Assembly: GCF_014649495.1 (NCBI RefSeq)
Contig: NZ_BMTD01000020.1
Span: 1 to 64,000, forward strand
DNA length: 64,000 nt
Source: Streptomyces filipinensis
GTDB taxonomy: Bacteria > Actinomycetota > Actinomycetes > Streptomycetales > Streptomycetaceae
Reading direction: 5' to 3'
Shown piece by piece: positions 48,719-58,141 of this stretch. The position numbers were made by a program, and so were the translations under genes. Positions within the stretch are counted from its first letter, which is position 1. Every line of letters starts with the position of its first letter. Under the pieces are notes generated by a model. The model was given only the letters and a program-made list of their open reading frames with translations, had not been told where the DNA came from and ran no database searches.

Positions 48719-49624
48719 ATGAGCGGAATCTGCGACGGCCGGGTCGTCGTCGTCACCGGAGCCGGCCGCGGGCTCGGCCGCGCCCATGCCCTCGCCTTCG
48801 CGGCCGAAGGCGCCCGGGTCGTCGTCAACGACCTGGGCGTGGGACTGGACGGGGAGCGCGGGGCGGAGAGTCCGGCCGGAGCTGTCGTCGCCGAGATCCG
48901 GGCCGCCGGCGGGGAGGCGGTCGCGCACGGCGGTGACATCGCCACGGCCGACGGCGCCGCCTCCCTGGTCCGGACCGCCCTGGAGACGTACGGAGGTCTC
49001 GACACGCTCGTCAGCAACGCCGGCTTCCTGCGCGACCGGATGCTGGTGAATCTCGGGGAGGACGACTGGGACGCCGTGATCCGCGTTCACCTCAAAGGGC
49101 ACTTCCTGCCTCTGAGGCACGCCGCCGCGTACTGGCGGACCGAGGCCAAGGCCGGGCGGATCCCGCAGGCCAGGGTCGTCCACACCAGCAGCGGTGCCGG
49201 TCTGCTGGGCTCGGTCGGGCAGGGCAACTACAGCGCCGCCAAGGCCGGGATCGTCGCGCTGACCCTGGTCGCGGCGGCCGAACTGGCCCGCTACGGCGTC
49301 CAGGTGAACGCCGTGGCGCCCGCGGCCCGCACCCGTATGACGGCACGTGCCTTCGCGCAGGCCATGGCGGCCCCGGCCACCGGTTTCGACGCCATGGCAG
49401 CGGAGAACGTCTCCCCGCTGGTGGTCTGGCTGGGCTCGGCCGCGAGCGCGGGGGTCACCGGCCGGGTCTTCGAGGCGGAGGGCGGCCGGATCACCGTCAT
49501 GGAGGGCTGGCGGCCAGGCCCCGCCGCCGACAAGGGCGCACGGTGGACACCGGCCGAGGCGGGGGAGACGGCGCGCGAGCTCCTGGCGGCGGCGGAACCG
49601 CCGGGGGCGGTCTACGGGGCCTAG
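48719..49624 (+). CDS. short-chain dehydrogenase of the steroid cluster (2)
   Basis: A 301-residue SDR resembling the dehydrogenase part of peroxisomal MFE-2. TGAGRGLGRAHALAFA near residue 13, VVVNDLGVGLDG near 36, SNAGFLRDRML near 99 and the catalytic NYSAAKAG near 170 are present. It probably oxidises a 3-hydroxyacyl-CoA. It lies 13 bp after SDR 1 with GGGGAG as ribosome site; the two share a transcript. Confidence 0.87.
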   Translation: MSGICDGRVVVVTGAGRGLGRAHALAFAAEGARVVVNDLGVGLDGERGAESPAGAVVAEIRAAGGEAVAHGGDIATADGAASLVRTALETYGGLDTLVSNAGFLRDRMLVNLGEDDWDAVIRVHLKGHFLPLRHAAAYWRTEAKAGRIPQARVVHTSSGAGLLGSVGQGNYSAAKAGIVALTLVAAAELARYGVQVNAVAPAARTRMTARAFAQAMAAPATGFDAMAAENVSPLVVWLGSAASAGVTGRVFEAEGGRITVMEGWRPGPAADKGARWTPAEAGETARELLAAAEPPGAVYGA

Positions 49625-49630
49625 TCAGGG

Positions 49631-50113
49631 TCAGCCGGTCAGCCGGGCCGCCGCCGCGTGCTGCCGCTCGCTCATCACCGACAGGAAGCGGATCACCGTC
49701 CTGAGCTCGTCCGTGCTGAACTCCTCGCAGGCCTCGACGATGTCACGGGCCCAGTCCTCGAAGAACACGGCCAGCTCGGCGAGCTTGTCCTGGTCCAGTT
49801 CGACCAGCACCCGGCGCTTGTCCGTCGGGTGCTTGGCCCTGTGGACGAAACCCTTGTCCTCCAGCCGGTCGAGCAGGCCCGTGACGGAGGCGGGGGCGAG
49901 CCCGGTCAGCTCGGCGAGCTCCTTCGCGGTGAGCGGGCCGTGCCGCTGGAGGAGGTCGAGGGTCTTCTCCTCCGTCGCGTTCAGCCCCTGCTGGGCGGCG
50001 ACCGCCGAGTGGAACATGACCGTGACCGCGCTGTGGGCCCGGCCCACCGTCATGAGCTGCCCCAGCACCTCGGACCGCGCCGCCTCGTCCCGCTTCTCGT
50101 CTGCCTTGGCCAT
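49631..50113 (-). CDS. MarR-family regulator
   Basis: A 160-residue MarR protein. The winged helix is residues ~60-105 (LTAKELAELTGLAPASVTGLLDRLEDKGFVHR; core TGLAPASVTGLLDRL), with the wing HPTDKRRV just after. Long N- and C-terminal helices would dimerise. It faces a truncated drug-exporter gene across a short region with a palindrome, the usual layout of a MarR-controlled exporter. Confidence 0.9.
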   Translation of the reverse strand: MAKADEKRDEAARSEVLGQLMTVGRAHSAVTVMFHSAVAAQQGLNATEEKTLDLLQRHGPLTAKELAELTGLAPASVTGLLDRLEDKGFVHRAKHPTDKRRVLVELDQDKLAELAVFFEDWARDIVEACEEFSTDELRTVIRFLSVMSERQHAAAARLTG

Positions 50114-50124
50114 GTCCTCAGCCT

Positions 50125-50139
50125 AACAAAAATTTCGTT
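50125..50139. promoter_or_regulatory. MarR-type palindromic operator
   Basis: AACAAAAATTTCGTT is a 15-bp dyad equal to its own complement at 12 positions, located 12 bp upstream of the marR start. AT-rich palindromes of this size are typical MarR sites. The divergent exporter that would also have used it is broken. Confidence 0.5.
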
Positions 50140-50181
50140 TGGGCGAACTAACGACTTGCGCGCGGCGCCGCACCGGCGTGA

Positions 50182-51207
50182 GTCCGCTTCCAGGGCAAGG
50201 AGCGCGGGGCCGCCTTCGGGATGTACGGCGCGGTCGCGGGCTTCGCCTCCGCCGTCGGGCTGCTGCTCGGCGGGGTGCTCACGGACGCCGACCTGTTCGG
50301 CTGGGGCTGGCGTTCGGTCTTCCTGGTGAACGTGCCGGTGGCCGTGGCCACCTTCGCAGCCGGACTGCTGCTGGTCCCCTCCACGCGGGAGCGTTCGGCG
50401 GGCCGGCCGGACGTCCTGGGCAGTCTGCTGCTGGCCGGCGGCCTGGTCGCGTTCGTGCTGCCGCTGGTGCAGGGCCGGGAGAACGGCTGGCCGCTGTGGG
50501 GCTGGGTCTGCCTGGGTGCGGGGGGCGCGGCCGTGGTGGGACTCGGGGTGTACGAGGCCCTGCGGCACCGGCCCGGGACGGTGCCGCTGCTGCCCGCCCG
50601 CGCCTTCCGGCTTCCCGCGTTCTCGGTGGGCGTGCTCGTCCAGCTGCTCTTCTCCGTCGGGATGCAGGGCTGCTTCCTCGTCTTCGCGGTCTGGCTGCAG
50701 GCCGGCGAGGGATACACGCCGATGCAGGCCGGGCTGGTGACCGTCGCCGTCTCGGCCGGCGGTTTCCTCACCGCGCCCGCCGCGGACGGGCTCGCCGTAC
50801 GGTACGGGCGGCTGGTGCTCGGTGCCGGGGCGCTGCTGACGGCGGGTGGCCTCGGCTGGGTCGGCGCCGTGGTCGACGGGGCACCGGCCGCGCACACCGG
50901 AGCGTGGCCGCTGGTGCCGGGGCTGCTCATCGCCGGGGCGGGGCTGGGGTTCCTGGTGGTGCCGCTGGTGAACGTCGTGCTGTCGGCGGTGCCGGGGGAG
51001 TTGGCCGGTGGGGCGTCCGGGATCTTCTCCACGGCTCAGCAGTTCGGGGGCGCGGTGGGGGCCGGCGTGGCCGGCACGGTGTTCTTCGGGGCCGTCGGCC
51101 AGGGGATGTCCGGGGCGTTGGCTGATGCGATGCCGTGGGTGATCGGGGCGTTCGTGCTGTGCGGGGGGTTGTGCGCGTGGCTTCCTCGGCGGGCGGTGGC
51201 CGAGTAG
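50182..51207 (+). pseudogene. DHA2-type MFS exporter lacking its N-terminal third
   Basis: The frame opens right after a TGA at 50179 and reads VRFQGKERGAAFGMYGAVAG. This normally falls between helices 4 and 5 of 14-helix DHA2 drug exporters. GWRSVFLVNVPVAV and about nine helices follow to a normal stop at 51207. Roughly 120 N-terminal residues and any sensible start are missing; ATG 50221 would start mid-protein. The gene is divergent from marR, so a deletion probably removed the promoter-proximal part. An assembly error cannot be excluded. Confidence 0.75.
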
Positions 51208-51260
51208 CCGGCCGGCGTCCCGGACCACCGGCGGCTCCGCCCCAGCGGGGTGCGGCGGGC

Positions 51261-52148
51261 CTACGTGTCGCACTCCAGCACCGTCCGGCACAGCCCGCAC
51301 CGCGCCCGTACCCGCCCCTTCACCGGTACCCGGATCCGCTGGTGGCAGGTGGGGCAGGGGAAGGTCACCCGGAGGTGCCCGGCAGGGTCGGGGCTGAAGG
51401 TGTAGGGGGCCGTCGGCCGGATGCCGGGCGCGTGCCGGCGGTCGTGGGCGTAGCGCCGCCGGCCGGCCCAGCCGGCCCCGGTCAGCGGCGGCTGCTGCTC
51501 GTCCCGGCGGGCCAGGGCCATCCCCTTGCCGTACGCGTCGTAGGCCTGCGGGCTGGTGAACCACACCAAGGGGTCCTCCTGGAACAGCAGCGCCCGTTTG
51601 GCGAGGACGTAACCGAACTCCTCCGGGGTGAGGTAGCCGAGCTTCTGCGAGGAGAGCGCGTCCTCCCGGTAGGCGTCCAGCAGCAGCCAGCCGGCGCCCA
51701 GGTAGGCCGTCACGGTGTCCGTCAGGATCTCGTTCTCCGCGGTGGTCGGGAAGGAGAGGTCCAGGCGGTGCAGGTAGACGTGCGCCACCTCGTGGGCGAG
51801 CGCCGCGCCGATGTCCCTGCGGTGGGTGCGGAAACGGTCGTTCAGCTCCACGAAGTATTCGGGGCCCGCCGCCAGTTCGACGTTCGCCGCGTGGGTCATC
51901 TCCCGGAAGCCGACGATCAGCCGCGCGTCCGGCAGCCGGAAGTGCCGCACGATCTCGCGGGCCACCCGCTGTGCGCCCAGATGCAGGTCGTCGGTGTCGC
52001 AGAAGGCGACGTCCGCGGGGGCCACACTGGCCGAGAAGGTCTGGACGGTGGCGTAGGACAGGCGCCTGTACAGCGCCGTGATGGCGGCCCGCACCGTCTC
52101 CAGATGCGGGTAGCCGTGCTGGACCGGTCCGCCGTTCGCCACGTCCAC
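51261..52148 (-). CDS. HExxH zinc protease-like protein with C-terminal zinc ribbon
   Basis: A 295-residue soluble protein. HEVAHVYLH near residue 118 is a HExxH zinc-peptidase motif, with an ENEILTDTVTAYLG segment near 141 supplying a possible third ligand. The C-terminus has CPTC and CGLC pairs near 270-290, a zinc ribbon. I do not recognise a named family. Start codons GTG 52148 and GTG 52142 both follow a G-rich stretch; the latter has better spacing. It lies 52 bp downstream of the beta-galactosidase gene on the same strand. Confidence 0.78.
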   Translation of the reverse strand: MDVANGGPVQHGYPHLETVRAAITALYRRLSYATVQTFSASVAPADVAFCDTDDLHLGAQRVAREIVRHFRLPDARLIVGFREMTHAANVELAAGPEYFVELNDRFRTHRRDIGAALAHEVAHVYLHRLDLSFPTTAENEILTDTVTAYLGAGWLLLDAYREDALSSQKLGYLTPEEFGYVLAKRALLFQEDPLVWFTSPQAYDAYGKGMALARRDEQQPPLTGAGWAGRRRYAHDRRHAPGIRPTAPYTFSPDPAGHLRVTFPCPTCHQRIRVPVKGRVRARCGLCRTVLECDT

Positions 52149-52200
52149 ACCCCCAAAGACGCCGGAACTCCTCTCCACTGTAGGCGGGACGGACCGCCGC

Positions 52201-53958
52201 TCACACGGGAAGCAGACGGGGCGCCGGCCGGTCCGGGTCCGTCTCCTGCAGCTCCAGCACCCACACCTCGTTCTCGCCCTCCCGCAGCACCGGACCGGGG
52301 ACGTACAGGGACCGCTGGGGGCCGACGGACCAGTAACGGCCCAGGGGGAAGCCGTTGATCCAGACGAAGCCGCGCGTCCGGCCCCGAAGCTCCAGCCGGG
52401 CGTCCCCTGCCCCGCGGACCGTGACGGTGCCCCGGTACAGGCCCGGTGCGCCCACCGCGGGCAGCGCGCCGAACGGCACCGCGTCCACGCCGCCCTCGAA
52501 CGCGTCCAGATCCAGCCCACGCGCGCGTACGCCGTGCAGGAACTGCCGCTCGTGCAGGATGCCGCCGGTGATTCCCTTCGGCTCGCCGAAACGCGGCCCG
52601 TAGTTCACCCTTCCGAGGGACTCCACCCACAGCTCCACGCGCGCGGGGCCCGCCACGGGCTCCTTCAGCTGCGGCTCCTCCTCGGTGAGCACCCCGGCCC
52701 GCTCCCCGTCGACGTACACCACCGCGAGGTCCCGCAGTCCGCGCAGGGTCAGCGGGTACGGCTGCCGTGGGCCGGGCACGTGCACCTCGTAGCGCACCAG
52801 GCCCCGGGTGACGTGCAGTTCCTCGAAGGAGGGCGGCAGCGGTGCGACCGTCTCCTCGCCGCCCAGCGTCTCCAGGACGTCACCCAAGGACGCCCAGCCG
52901 TCCAGCGTCACCTGTGCCGGGCGCGCCAACGGGGGCGGCATGGGCGGCAGTTCGGGCAGGGGCTCGGAGCGGTACTCGGCCAGTACCTCGCGGAAACGCC
53001 AGAACTTCTCCGTCGGGCGGCCGTACTCGTCCACCGGGGCGTCGTAGTCGTAGGAGGTCACATCGGGCTCCAGCGGGCCCTCGTGCAGCGTGCCGCCGCC
53101 CCGGTTGGCGCCCGCCCAGCCGGCGAAGCTCGTGCCGCCGTGCGCCATGTAGAGGTTCACCGACGCCCCGCACTCCAGGATCTCCCGCAGTGCCCCGGCG
53201 GCCTCCTCCGGATCCCGGACGACATGCTCACCGCCCCAGTGGTCGAACCAGCCGCACCAGAACTCCATGCACATCAGCGGGCCATCGGGACGGTGGCGAC
53301 GGAGTGTCGCGAAGGCCTCGCGCGCGTGGGAGCCGAAGTTCACCGTGGCGAGCACCCCGGGCAGCGAGCCGCCGGTCAGCATGTGGTCCTCGGGGCCGTC
53401 CGAGGTGACCAGCGGAACCGTGACGCCCTTGGCGCGCAGCAGACCCGCCAGCTCCCGTAGATACCCGGTGTCACTCCCGTAACTGCCGTACTCGTTCTCG
53501 ACCTGCACCAGGACCACCGGGCCGCCGCGGTCGATCTGCCGGGGCGCGATCTCGTGCATCAGGTGGTGGAACCAGTGCTCCACAGGGGACAGCCAGCGCT
53601 CGTCACGCGTGCGCACGCGCGTGCCCGCCGAGTCCGTGACCCAGGGCGGCAGCCCGCCGTTCTCCCACTCGGCGCAGATGTAGGGACCCGGCCGCACGAT
53701 CGCCCACAGGCCGGCTTCCCGGACCGCGTCCAGGAAGCGGCCGAGCGCCCGCACGTCCCGGTAGCCGCCCGGGACCGGCTGGTGCAGGTTCCACGGCACG
53801 TACGTCTCGACGCAGTTCAGGCCCATCGCCCGCAGCATCGCCAGCCGGTGCCGCCAGTGCCCCTCGTGCACCCGGAAGTAGTGCATCGCCCCGGAGAGCA
53901 GCCGTACCGGCCGGCCGTCCAGCAGGAAGTCGGATTCCCCCACCGCGAACTCGCTCAT
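52201..53958 (-). CDS. GH35 beta-galactosidase
   Basis: 585 residues, no signal peptide, so probably cytosolic. The GH35 barrel is clear: LLSGAMHYFRV at residues 20-30, RPGPYICAEWENGGLPPW near 89-106, acid/base in VQVENEYGSY (151-160), and nucleophile Glu232 in MEFWCGWFDHWGG. C-terminal jelly-roll domains end with FVWINGFPLGRYW. It removes terminal beta-galactose. ATG 53958 is preferred; ATG 53973 is possible. The divergent AraC regulator is likely its controller. Confidence 0.93.
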   Translation of the reverse strand: MSEFAVGESDFLLDGRPVRLLSGAMHYFRVHEGHWRHRLAMLRAMGLNCVETYVPWNLHQPVPGGYRDVRALGRFLDAVREAGLWAIVRPGPYICAEWENGGLPPWVTDSAGTRVRTRDERWLSPVEHWFHHLMHEIAPRQIDRGGPVVLVQVENEYGSYGSDTGYLRELAGLLRAKGVTVPLVTSDGPEDHMLTGGSLPGVLATVNFGSHAREAFATLRRHRPDGPLMCMEFWCGWFDHWGGEHVVRDPEEAAGALREILECGASVNLYMAHGGTSFAGWAGANRGGGTLHEGPLEPDVTSYDYDAPVDEYGRPTEKFWRFREVLAEYRSEPLPELPPMPPPLARPAQVTLDGWASLGDVLETLGGEETVAPLPPSFEELHVTRGLVRYEVHVPGPRQPYPLTLRGLRDLAVVYVDGERAGVLTEEEPQLKEPVAGPARVELWVESLGRVNYGPRFGEPKGITGGILHERQFLHGVRARGLDLDAFEGGVDAVPFGALPAVGAPGLYRGTVTVRGAGDARLELRGRTRGFVWINGFPLGRYWSVGPQRSLYVPGPVLREGENEVWVLELQETDPDRPAPRLLPV

Positions 53959-54065
53959 GCGCCCCAGCCTCATCCCTTCCGGCGGTCGGCGCCATGGACG
54001 AAGATCGGCACTGCTTGGACAAAACGCCGGAAGGCCGCCTCGGAGCACGCCCGGGAGGAGCGCCG

Positions 54066-54983
54066 ATGTACCAGACCTGGATGCGGTTCTTCAGCCCCGG
54101 GCCCGCGCACCACCGCCTCGGCCTGGTCTGCCTCGGCGTCGGTCTGCAGCACGGTGCGCTGCCCACGGTCGGCCCGCGCACCCTCGACCACCACGTGGCC
54201 GTCGTGATCAGCGCGGGCGCCGGCTGGTACCGGGGCGCCGACGGCCGCCGTACGACCGTCACCGCGCCCGCCCTGCTCTGGCTCACCCCCGGCGTGCCCC
54301 ACCACTACGCGCCCGACCCCGGCACCGGCTGGGACGAGGCCTTCGTCGACTTCGCCGGACCCGCCGCCGCGACCTACACCGAACTGGGCTACATCGAACC
54401 CGAGCGGCCCGTCGTCCCGCTCTCCGACGCCTCGGGGCCCCGCGCGGTGGTCGCCCGCATCGCCCGCGCCGCCCGCCGCGGCAATCCGCTGCTGGAGGTG
54501 GAGACCGGCGCCGCCGTGCACGAACTCCTCGTCGCCCTGCGCCGTGCCCGCGCCGACCTCGCCCCGGACGGCGACCAGGTGCTCCAGGCGCTCGCGCGGG
54601 ACGCCTGCGCACCGCTGAGCGTCGCCGACCACGCACGCGTGCACGGCATGACCCCCGCCGAGCTGCGTCGCGCCGTCCGCCGGGCCGCGGGCTGCAGCCC
54701 CAAGGACTACCTGCTCGGCATCCGCCTCGGCCGCGCCAAGGAACTGCTCGCCACGACCGAGCTGCCCGTCGCCGCCGTGGCCCGCCGCGTCGGCTACGAC
54801 GACCCGGCGTACTTCTCCCGGCTGTTCACCCGTCGCGTGGGCCTCGCCCCGGTCCGCTTCCGCGCCCAGCAGGGGCGCAGCGTGCCCGGCGGCTGGAGCG
54901 ACCGCGTCCCGGACCCGGACGATCCGCCGATGATCCACTCTCCGGACACCGCCGAGACCCGGCCCGGCGAACCCATAGGCTGA
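54066..54983 (+). CDS. AraC-family regulator
   Basis: 305 residues with an N-terminal cupin-like sensor (~10-150) and two C-terminal helix-turn-helix motifs (~190-285), including KELLATTELPVAAVARRVGYDDPAYFSRLF (core VAAVARRVGYDDPAYFSRLF). GGGAGGAG lies 5 nt before ATG 54066. It is divergent from the GH35 gene with 107 bp between them and probably activates it in response to a galactoside. Confidence 0.9.
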   Translation: MYQTWMRFFSPGPAHHRLGLVCLGVGLQHGALPTVGPRTLDHHVAVVISAGAGWYRGADGRRTTVTAPALLWLTPGVPHHYAPDPGTGWDEAFVDFAGPAAATYTELGYIEPERPVVPLSDASGPRAVVARIARAARRGNPLLEVETGAAVHELLVALRRARADLAPDGDQVLQALARDACAPLSVADHARVHGMTPAELRRAVRRAAGCSPKDYLLGIRLGRAKELLATTELPVAAVARRVGYDDPAYFSRLFTRRVGLAPVRFRAQQGRSVPGGWSDRVPDPDDPPMIHSPDTAETRPGEPIG

Positions 54984-54988
54984 CGTTC

Positions 54989-55336
54989 ATGACCACCAGC
55001 GACATGGGAACCGGTGACGTGGACCCCGAGGTCCGCCAGGAACTGGCGCGGCTGCGCGACAGCATCGACAACATCGACGCGGCCGTCGTCCACCTGCTCG
55101 CCGAGCGTTTCAAGGCCACCCAGCAGGTCGGCCGGCTCAAGGCGGTGCACCAGCTGCCGCCCGCCGACCCGGCCCGCGAGGCCCGCCAGATCGAGCGGCT
55201 GCGCCGCCTCGCGGAGAACGCCAAGCTCGACCCGGCCTTCGCCGAGAAGTTCCTGAACTTCATCATCGCGGAGGTGATCCGGCACCATGAGCGCATCGCC
55301 GAGGACACCGCCAACGGGCAGCAGCCGGAGGCCTGA
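54989..55336 (+). CDS. chorismate mutase (AroQ type)
   Basis: A 115-residue helical chorismate mutase that turns chorismate into prephenate for Phe/Tyr. LRDSIDNIDAAVVHLLAERF near residues 22-41 (core LRDSIDNIDAAVVHLLAER), TQQVGRLKA near 44 with the substrate-binding Arg and Lys, and the C-terminal FLNFIIAEVIRHHE are standard. No signal peptide is present, so it is cytosolic. It follows araC by 5 bp, though a functional link is unlikely. Confidence 0.93.
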   Translation: MTTSDMGTGDVDPEVRQELARLRDSIDNIDAAVVHLLAERFKATQQVGRLKAVHQLPPADPAREARQIERLRRLAENAKLDPAFAEKFLNFIIAEVIRHHERIAEDTANGQQPEA

Positions 55337-55447
55337 CCCTGCGGCCCGCATCCGGCCGTCCGGAGCGGAAGGAGGAGCATCCGGACATAAGCCGTGAAGT
55401 CGCCCGGCCTCTGTGCGCTGTCGGTGCGATCAGGCAGCATGGCCTGC

Positions 55448-58030
55448 ATGTCCGTACTCACGCGCGATGAAGCGCAGCTCCGAGCGCAGCACCTCGACGT
55501 CCACCGTTACACGGTCGAACTGGACCTCACGACGGGGGACGAGACCTTCGACTCCCGCACGGTGATCCGGTTCACCGCGCGGTCGGCCGGGGACACGTTC
55601 GTGGAGCTGAAGCCCGCCGTGCTGCGCGCCGTCACGCTCGACGGACAGCCCCTCGACCCGGAGTCGCTGCAGGACGGCCGGCTGCCGCTGCGGAACCTCG
55701 GCGCGGGCGAGCACGAACTGCGCGTCGACGCGGCCATGCGCTACTCCCGTACGGGCGAGGGCATGCACCGCTTCACCGACCCGAGCGACGGCGAGACGTA
55801 CGTCTACACGCAGATGTTCATGGACGACGTCCAGCGCGTCTTCGCCGCCTTCGACCAGCCCGACCTGAAGGCCGTCTTCGAGGTCTCGGTCAGGGCGCCC
55901 GAGGGCTGGACCGTGCTCGCCAACGGCATCACCGAACAGCGGGGCGACGGCCACTGGCAGGCCGCCCCCACCCCGCCGATCTCCACCTACCTCGTCGCCG
56001 TCGCCGCCGGTCCCTGGCACTCGGTGCGCACCGAGCACCGCGGACTGCCCTTCGGCATCCACTGCCGCCGCTCCCTCGCCCCCCACCTGGAGGCCGACGC
56101 CGAGGAGATCCTCGACGTCACGCGCGCGTGCTTCGACCGCTACCACGAGAAGTTCGAGGAGCCGTACCCCTTCGACTCCTACGACCAGGCGTTCGTCCCC
56201 GAGTTCAACGCGGGCGCCATGGAGAACCCGGGCCTGGTCACCTTCCGCGACGAGTTCGTCTACCGCTCGGCCGTCACCGACACCGAGCGGCAGACCCGCG
56301 CGATGGTCATCGCGCACGAGATGGCCCACATGTGGTTCGGTGACCTCGTCACCCTCACCTGGTGGGACGACATCTGGCTGAACGAGTCCTTCGCCGAGTA
56401 CATGGGCTACCAGACCACCGCCGAGGCCGCTCTTCTCGGCTCCGGAGGGCCTTCCCCCAGAAGGTGGGGCACCGGCCCCTGGACCGAGTTCGGCGTGGCC
56501 CGCAAAGCCTGGGGTTACGACGCCGACCAGCGGCCCACCACCCACCCGGTCGCCCCCGAGAAGGTCGACGACACGGCCTCCGCGCTGCTCAACTTCGACG
56601 GGATCTCCTACGCCAAGGGCGCCTCCGCGCTGCGCCAGCTGGCCGCCTGGCTCGGCGAGAAGGAGTTCCTCGCCGGCATCAACACCCACTTCGCCCGGCA
56701 CAAGTTCGGCAACGCCACCCTGGCCGACTTCATCGACTCCCTCGCCTCCGCCACCGACCGGGACGTGCCCGCCTGGGCCGACAGCTGGCTGCGCACCACG
56801 GGCGTGGACAAGCTGACGCCGGTCGTCGCCGCCGCCGACGGCACCTGCACCCTGACCGTCGACCACGCGGGCAGCCGCCCGCACCGCCTCGCCGTGGGCC
56901 TGTACGACCACGACATCGCCGACGAGGGCCGGCTGGTGCTGCGCGAACGCCTCGACCTCGACGTCCCGCAGGCCGCCCCGCAGCCCATCGGCAAGCGTCC
57001 GGCGCTGCTCCTGCTCAACGACGGCGACCTCACCTACGCCAAGGTCCGCTTCGACGCCGAGTCCTTCGGCACGCTCCGCACCGGCCTGTCCGGACTGCCC
57101 GACCCGCTCACCCGCGCGGTCGTCTGGAACGCCCTGCGGGACGCCGTGCGCGACGGCGAACTCCCGCCCGCCGCCTACCTGGAGACGGCCCGCACCCACC
57201 TCCCTCACGAGACCGACCTGGCCATCGCCCAGGGCGTCCTCGCCTTCGCCTCCGGACCGATCGCCGACCAGTACCTCGGGCCCGAGGACCGCCCGGCCGC
57301 CCTGTCCACCCTCACCGCCCTCTGCCGCGACCTGCTGCGGCGCACCGAGGACGGCGACCACCCGGGCCTGCGCCTGATCGCCGTGCGGTACCTGATCTCC
57401 GTGGCCGCCCACCCCCACACCATCGCCGCCTGGCTCGCCGACGGCACGGTGCCCGGCGGTCCGGAACTCGACCCCGAGCTGCGCTGGCGCATCCTCGGCC
57501 GGCTCGCCGCGCTCGGCGACACCGACGAGGCCGCCATCGCCGCCGAGCTCGACCGCGACCCGAGCGCCACCGGCCAGGAGGGCGCCGCCCGCTGCCGTGC
57601 CGCCCTGCCCGACCCGCAGGTCAAGCGGGCGGCCTGGGAGGCGATGTTCGCCGGGGACGACCTGTCCAACTACCTCTTCACGGCCACCGCACAGGGCTTC
57701 TGGCAGCCCGAACAGGCCGATCTGGTACGGGAGTACGTGCCGCGCTTCTACCCGGACGCCGTCGCCCTCAGCGCCCGGCGCGGTCCCGCCCTCGCGGTCG
57801 CGGCCGGCCGCTGGGCCTTCCCGGCGTACGCCGTCGACACCGAGAACCTGCGGCTGGGCGAGGCGTGTCTGCGCGACGCCGACCCCACCCCGGCCCTGCG
57901 CCGCACCCTCGCGGACCGCCTCGACGACCTGGCCCGCGCCCTGCGCGTGCGCGGCCCGCAGGCCCAGGGGGCGCAGGAGGGGAACGGGGGACAGGAGGAC
58001 CGGGAGGCACACCGCGCGATGGCGGAGTAG
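55448..58030 (+). CDS. pepN: aminopeptidase N
   Basis: An 860-residue M1 zinc aminopeptidase that trims N-terminal residues from peptides. GAMENPG near residue 256 recognises the free amino end. HEMAHMWFGD (His290, Glu291, His294) plus NESFAEY near 309 provide zinc and catalytic residues. The C-terminal helical ERAP1-like domain follows. An extra ~11 residues (ALLGSGGPSPR) interrupt the conserved EAxRWGTGPW segment near residue 330. Start ATG 55448; ATG 55439 is possible. Confidence 0.95.
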   Translation: MSVLTRDEAQLRAQHLDVHRYTVELDLTTGDETFDSRTVIRFTARSAGDTFVELKPAVLRAVTLDGQPLDPESLQDGRLPLRNLGAGEHELRVDAAMRYSRTGEGMHRFTDPSDGETYVYTQMFMDDVQRVFAAFDQPDLKAVFEVSVRAPEGWTVLANGITEQRGDGHWQAAPTPPISTYLVAVAAGPWHSVRTEHRGLPFGIHCRRSLAPHLEADAEEILDVTRACFDRYHEKFEEPYPFDSYDQAFVPEFNAGAMENPGLVTFRDEFVYRSAVTDTERQTRAMVIAHEMAHMWFGDLVTLTWWDDIWLNESFAEYMGYQTTAEAALLGSGGPSPRRWGTGPWTEFGVARKAWGYDADQRPTTHPVAPEKVDDTASALLNFDGISYAKGASALRQLAAWLGEKEFLAGINTHFARHKFGNATLADFIDSLASATDRDVPAWADSWLRTTGVDKLTPVVAAADGTCTLTVDHAGSRPHRLAVGLYDHDIADEGRLVLRERLDLDVPQAAPQPIGKRPALLLLNDGDLTYAKVRFDAESFGTLRTGLSGLPDPLTRAVVWNALRDAVRDGELPPAAYLETARTHLPHETDLAIAQGVLAFASGPIADQYLGPEDRPAALSTLTALCRDLLRRTEDGDHPGLRLIAVRYLISVAAHPHTIAAWLADGTVPGGPELDPELRWRILGRLAALGDTDEAAIAAELDRDPSATGQEGAARCRAALPDPQVKRAAWEAMFAGDDLSNYLFTATAQGFWQPEQADLVREYVPRFYPDAVALSARRGPALAVAAGRWAFPAYAVDTENLRLGEACLRDADPTPALRRTLADRLDDLARALRVRGPQAQGAQEGNGGQEDREAHRAMAE

Positions 58031-58141
58031 GTCCGGCGACCTAGGGCGTGGCTGGTCCCTGGCGACGATGCGGCGGTCCGGACGCGGATCCTAGGGTCGA
58101 GCCGTCAGGAACGATCAACCGAGCCTTCGGAGGCGACTTCC

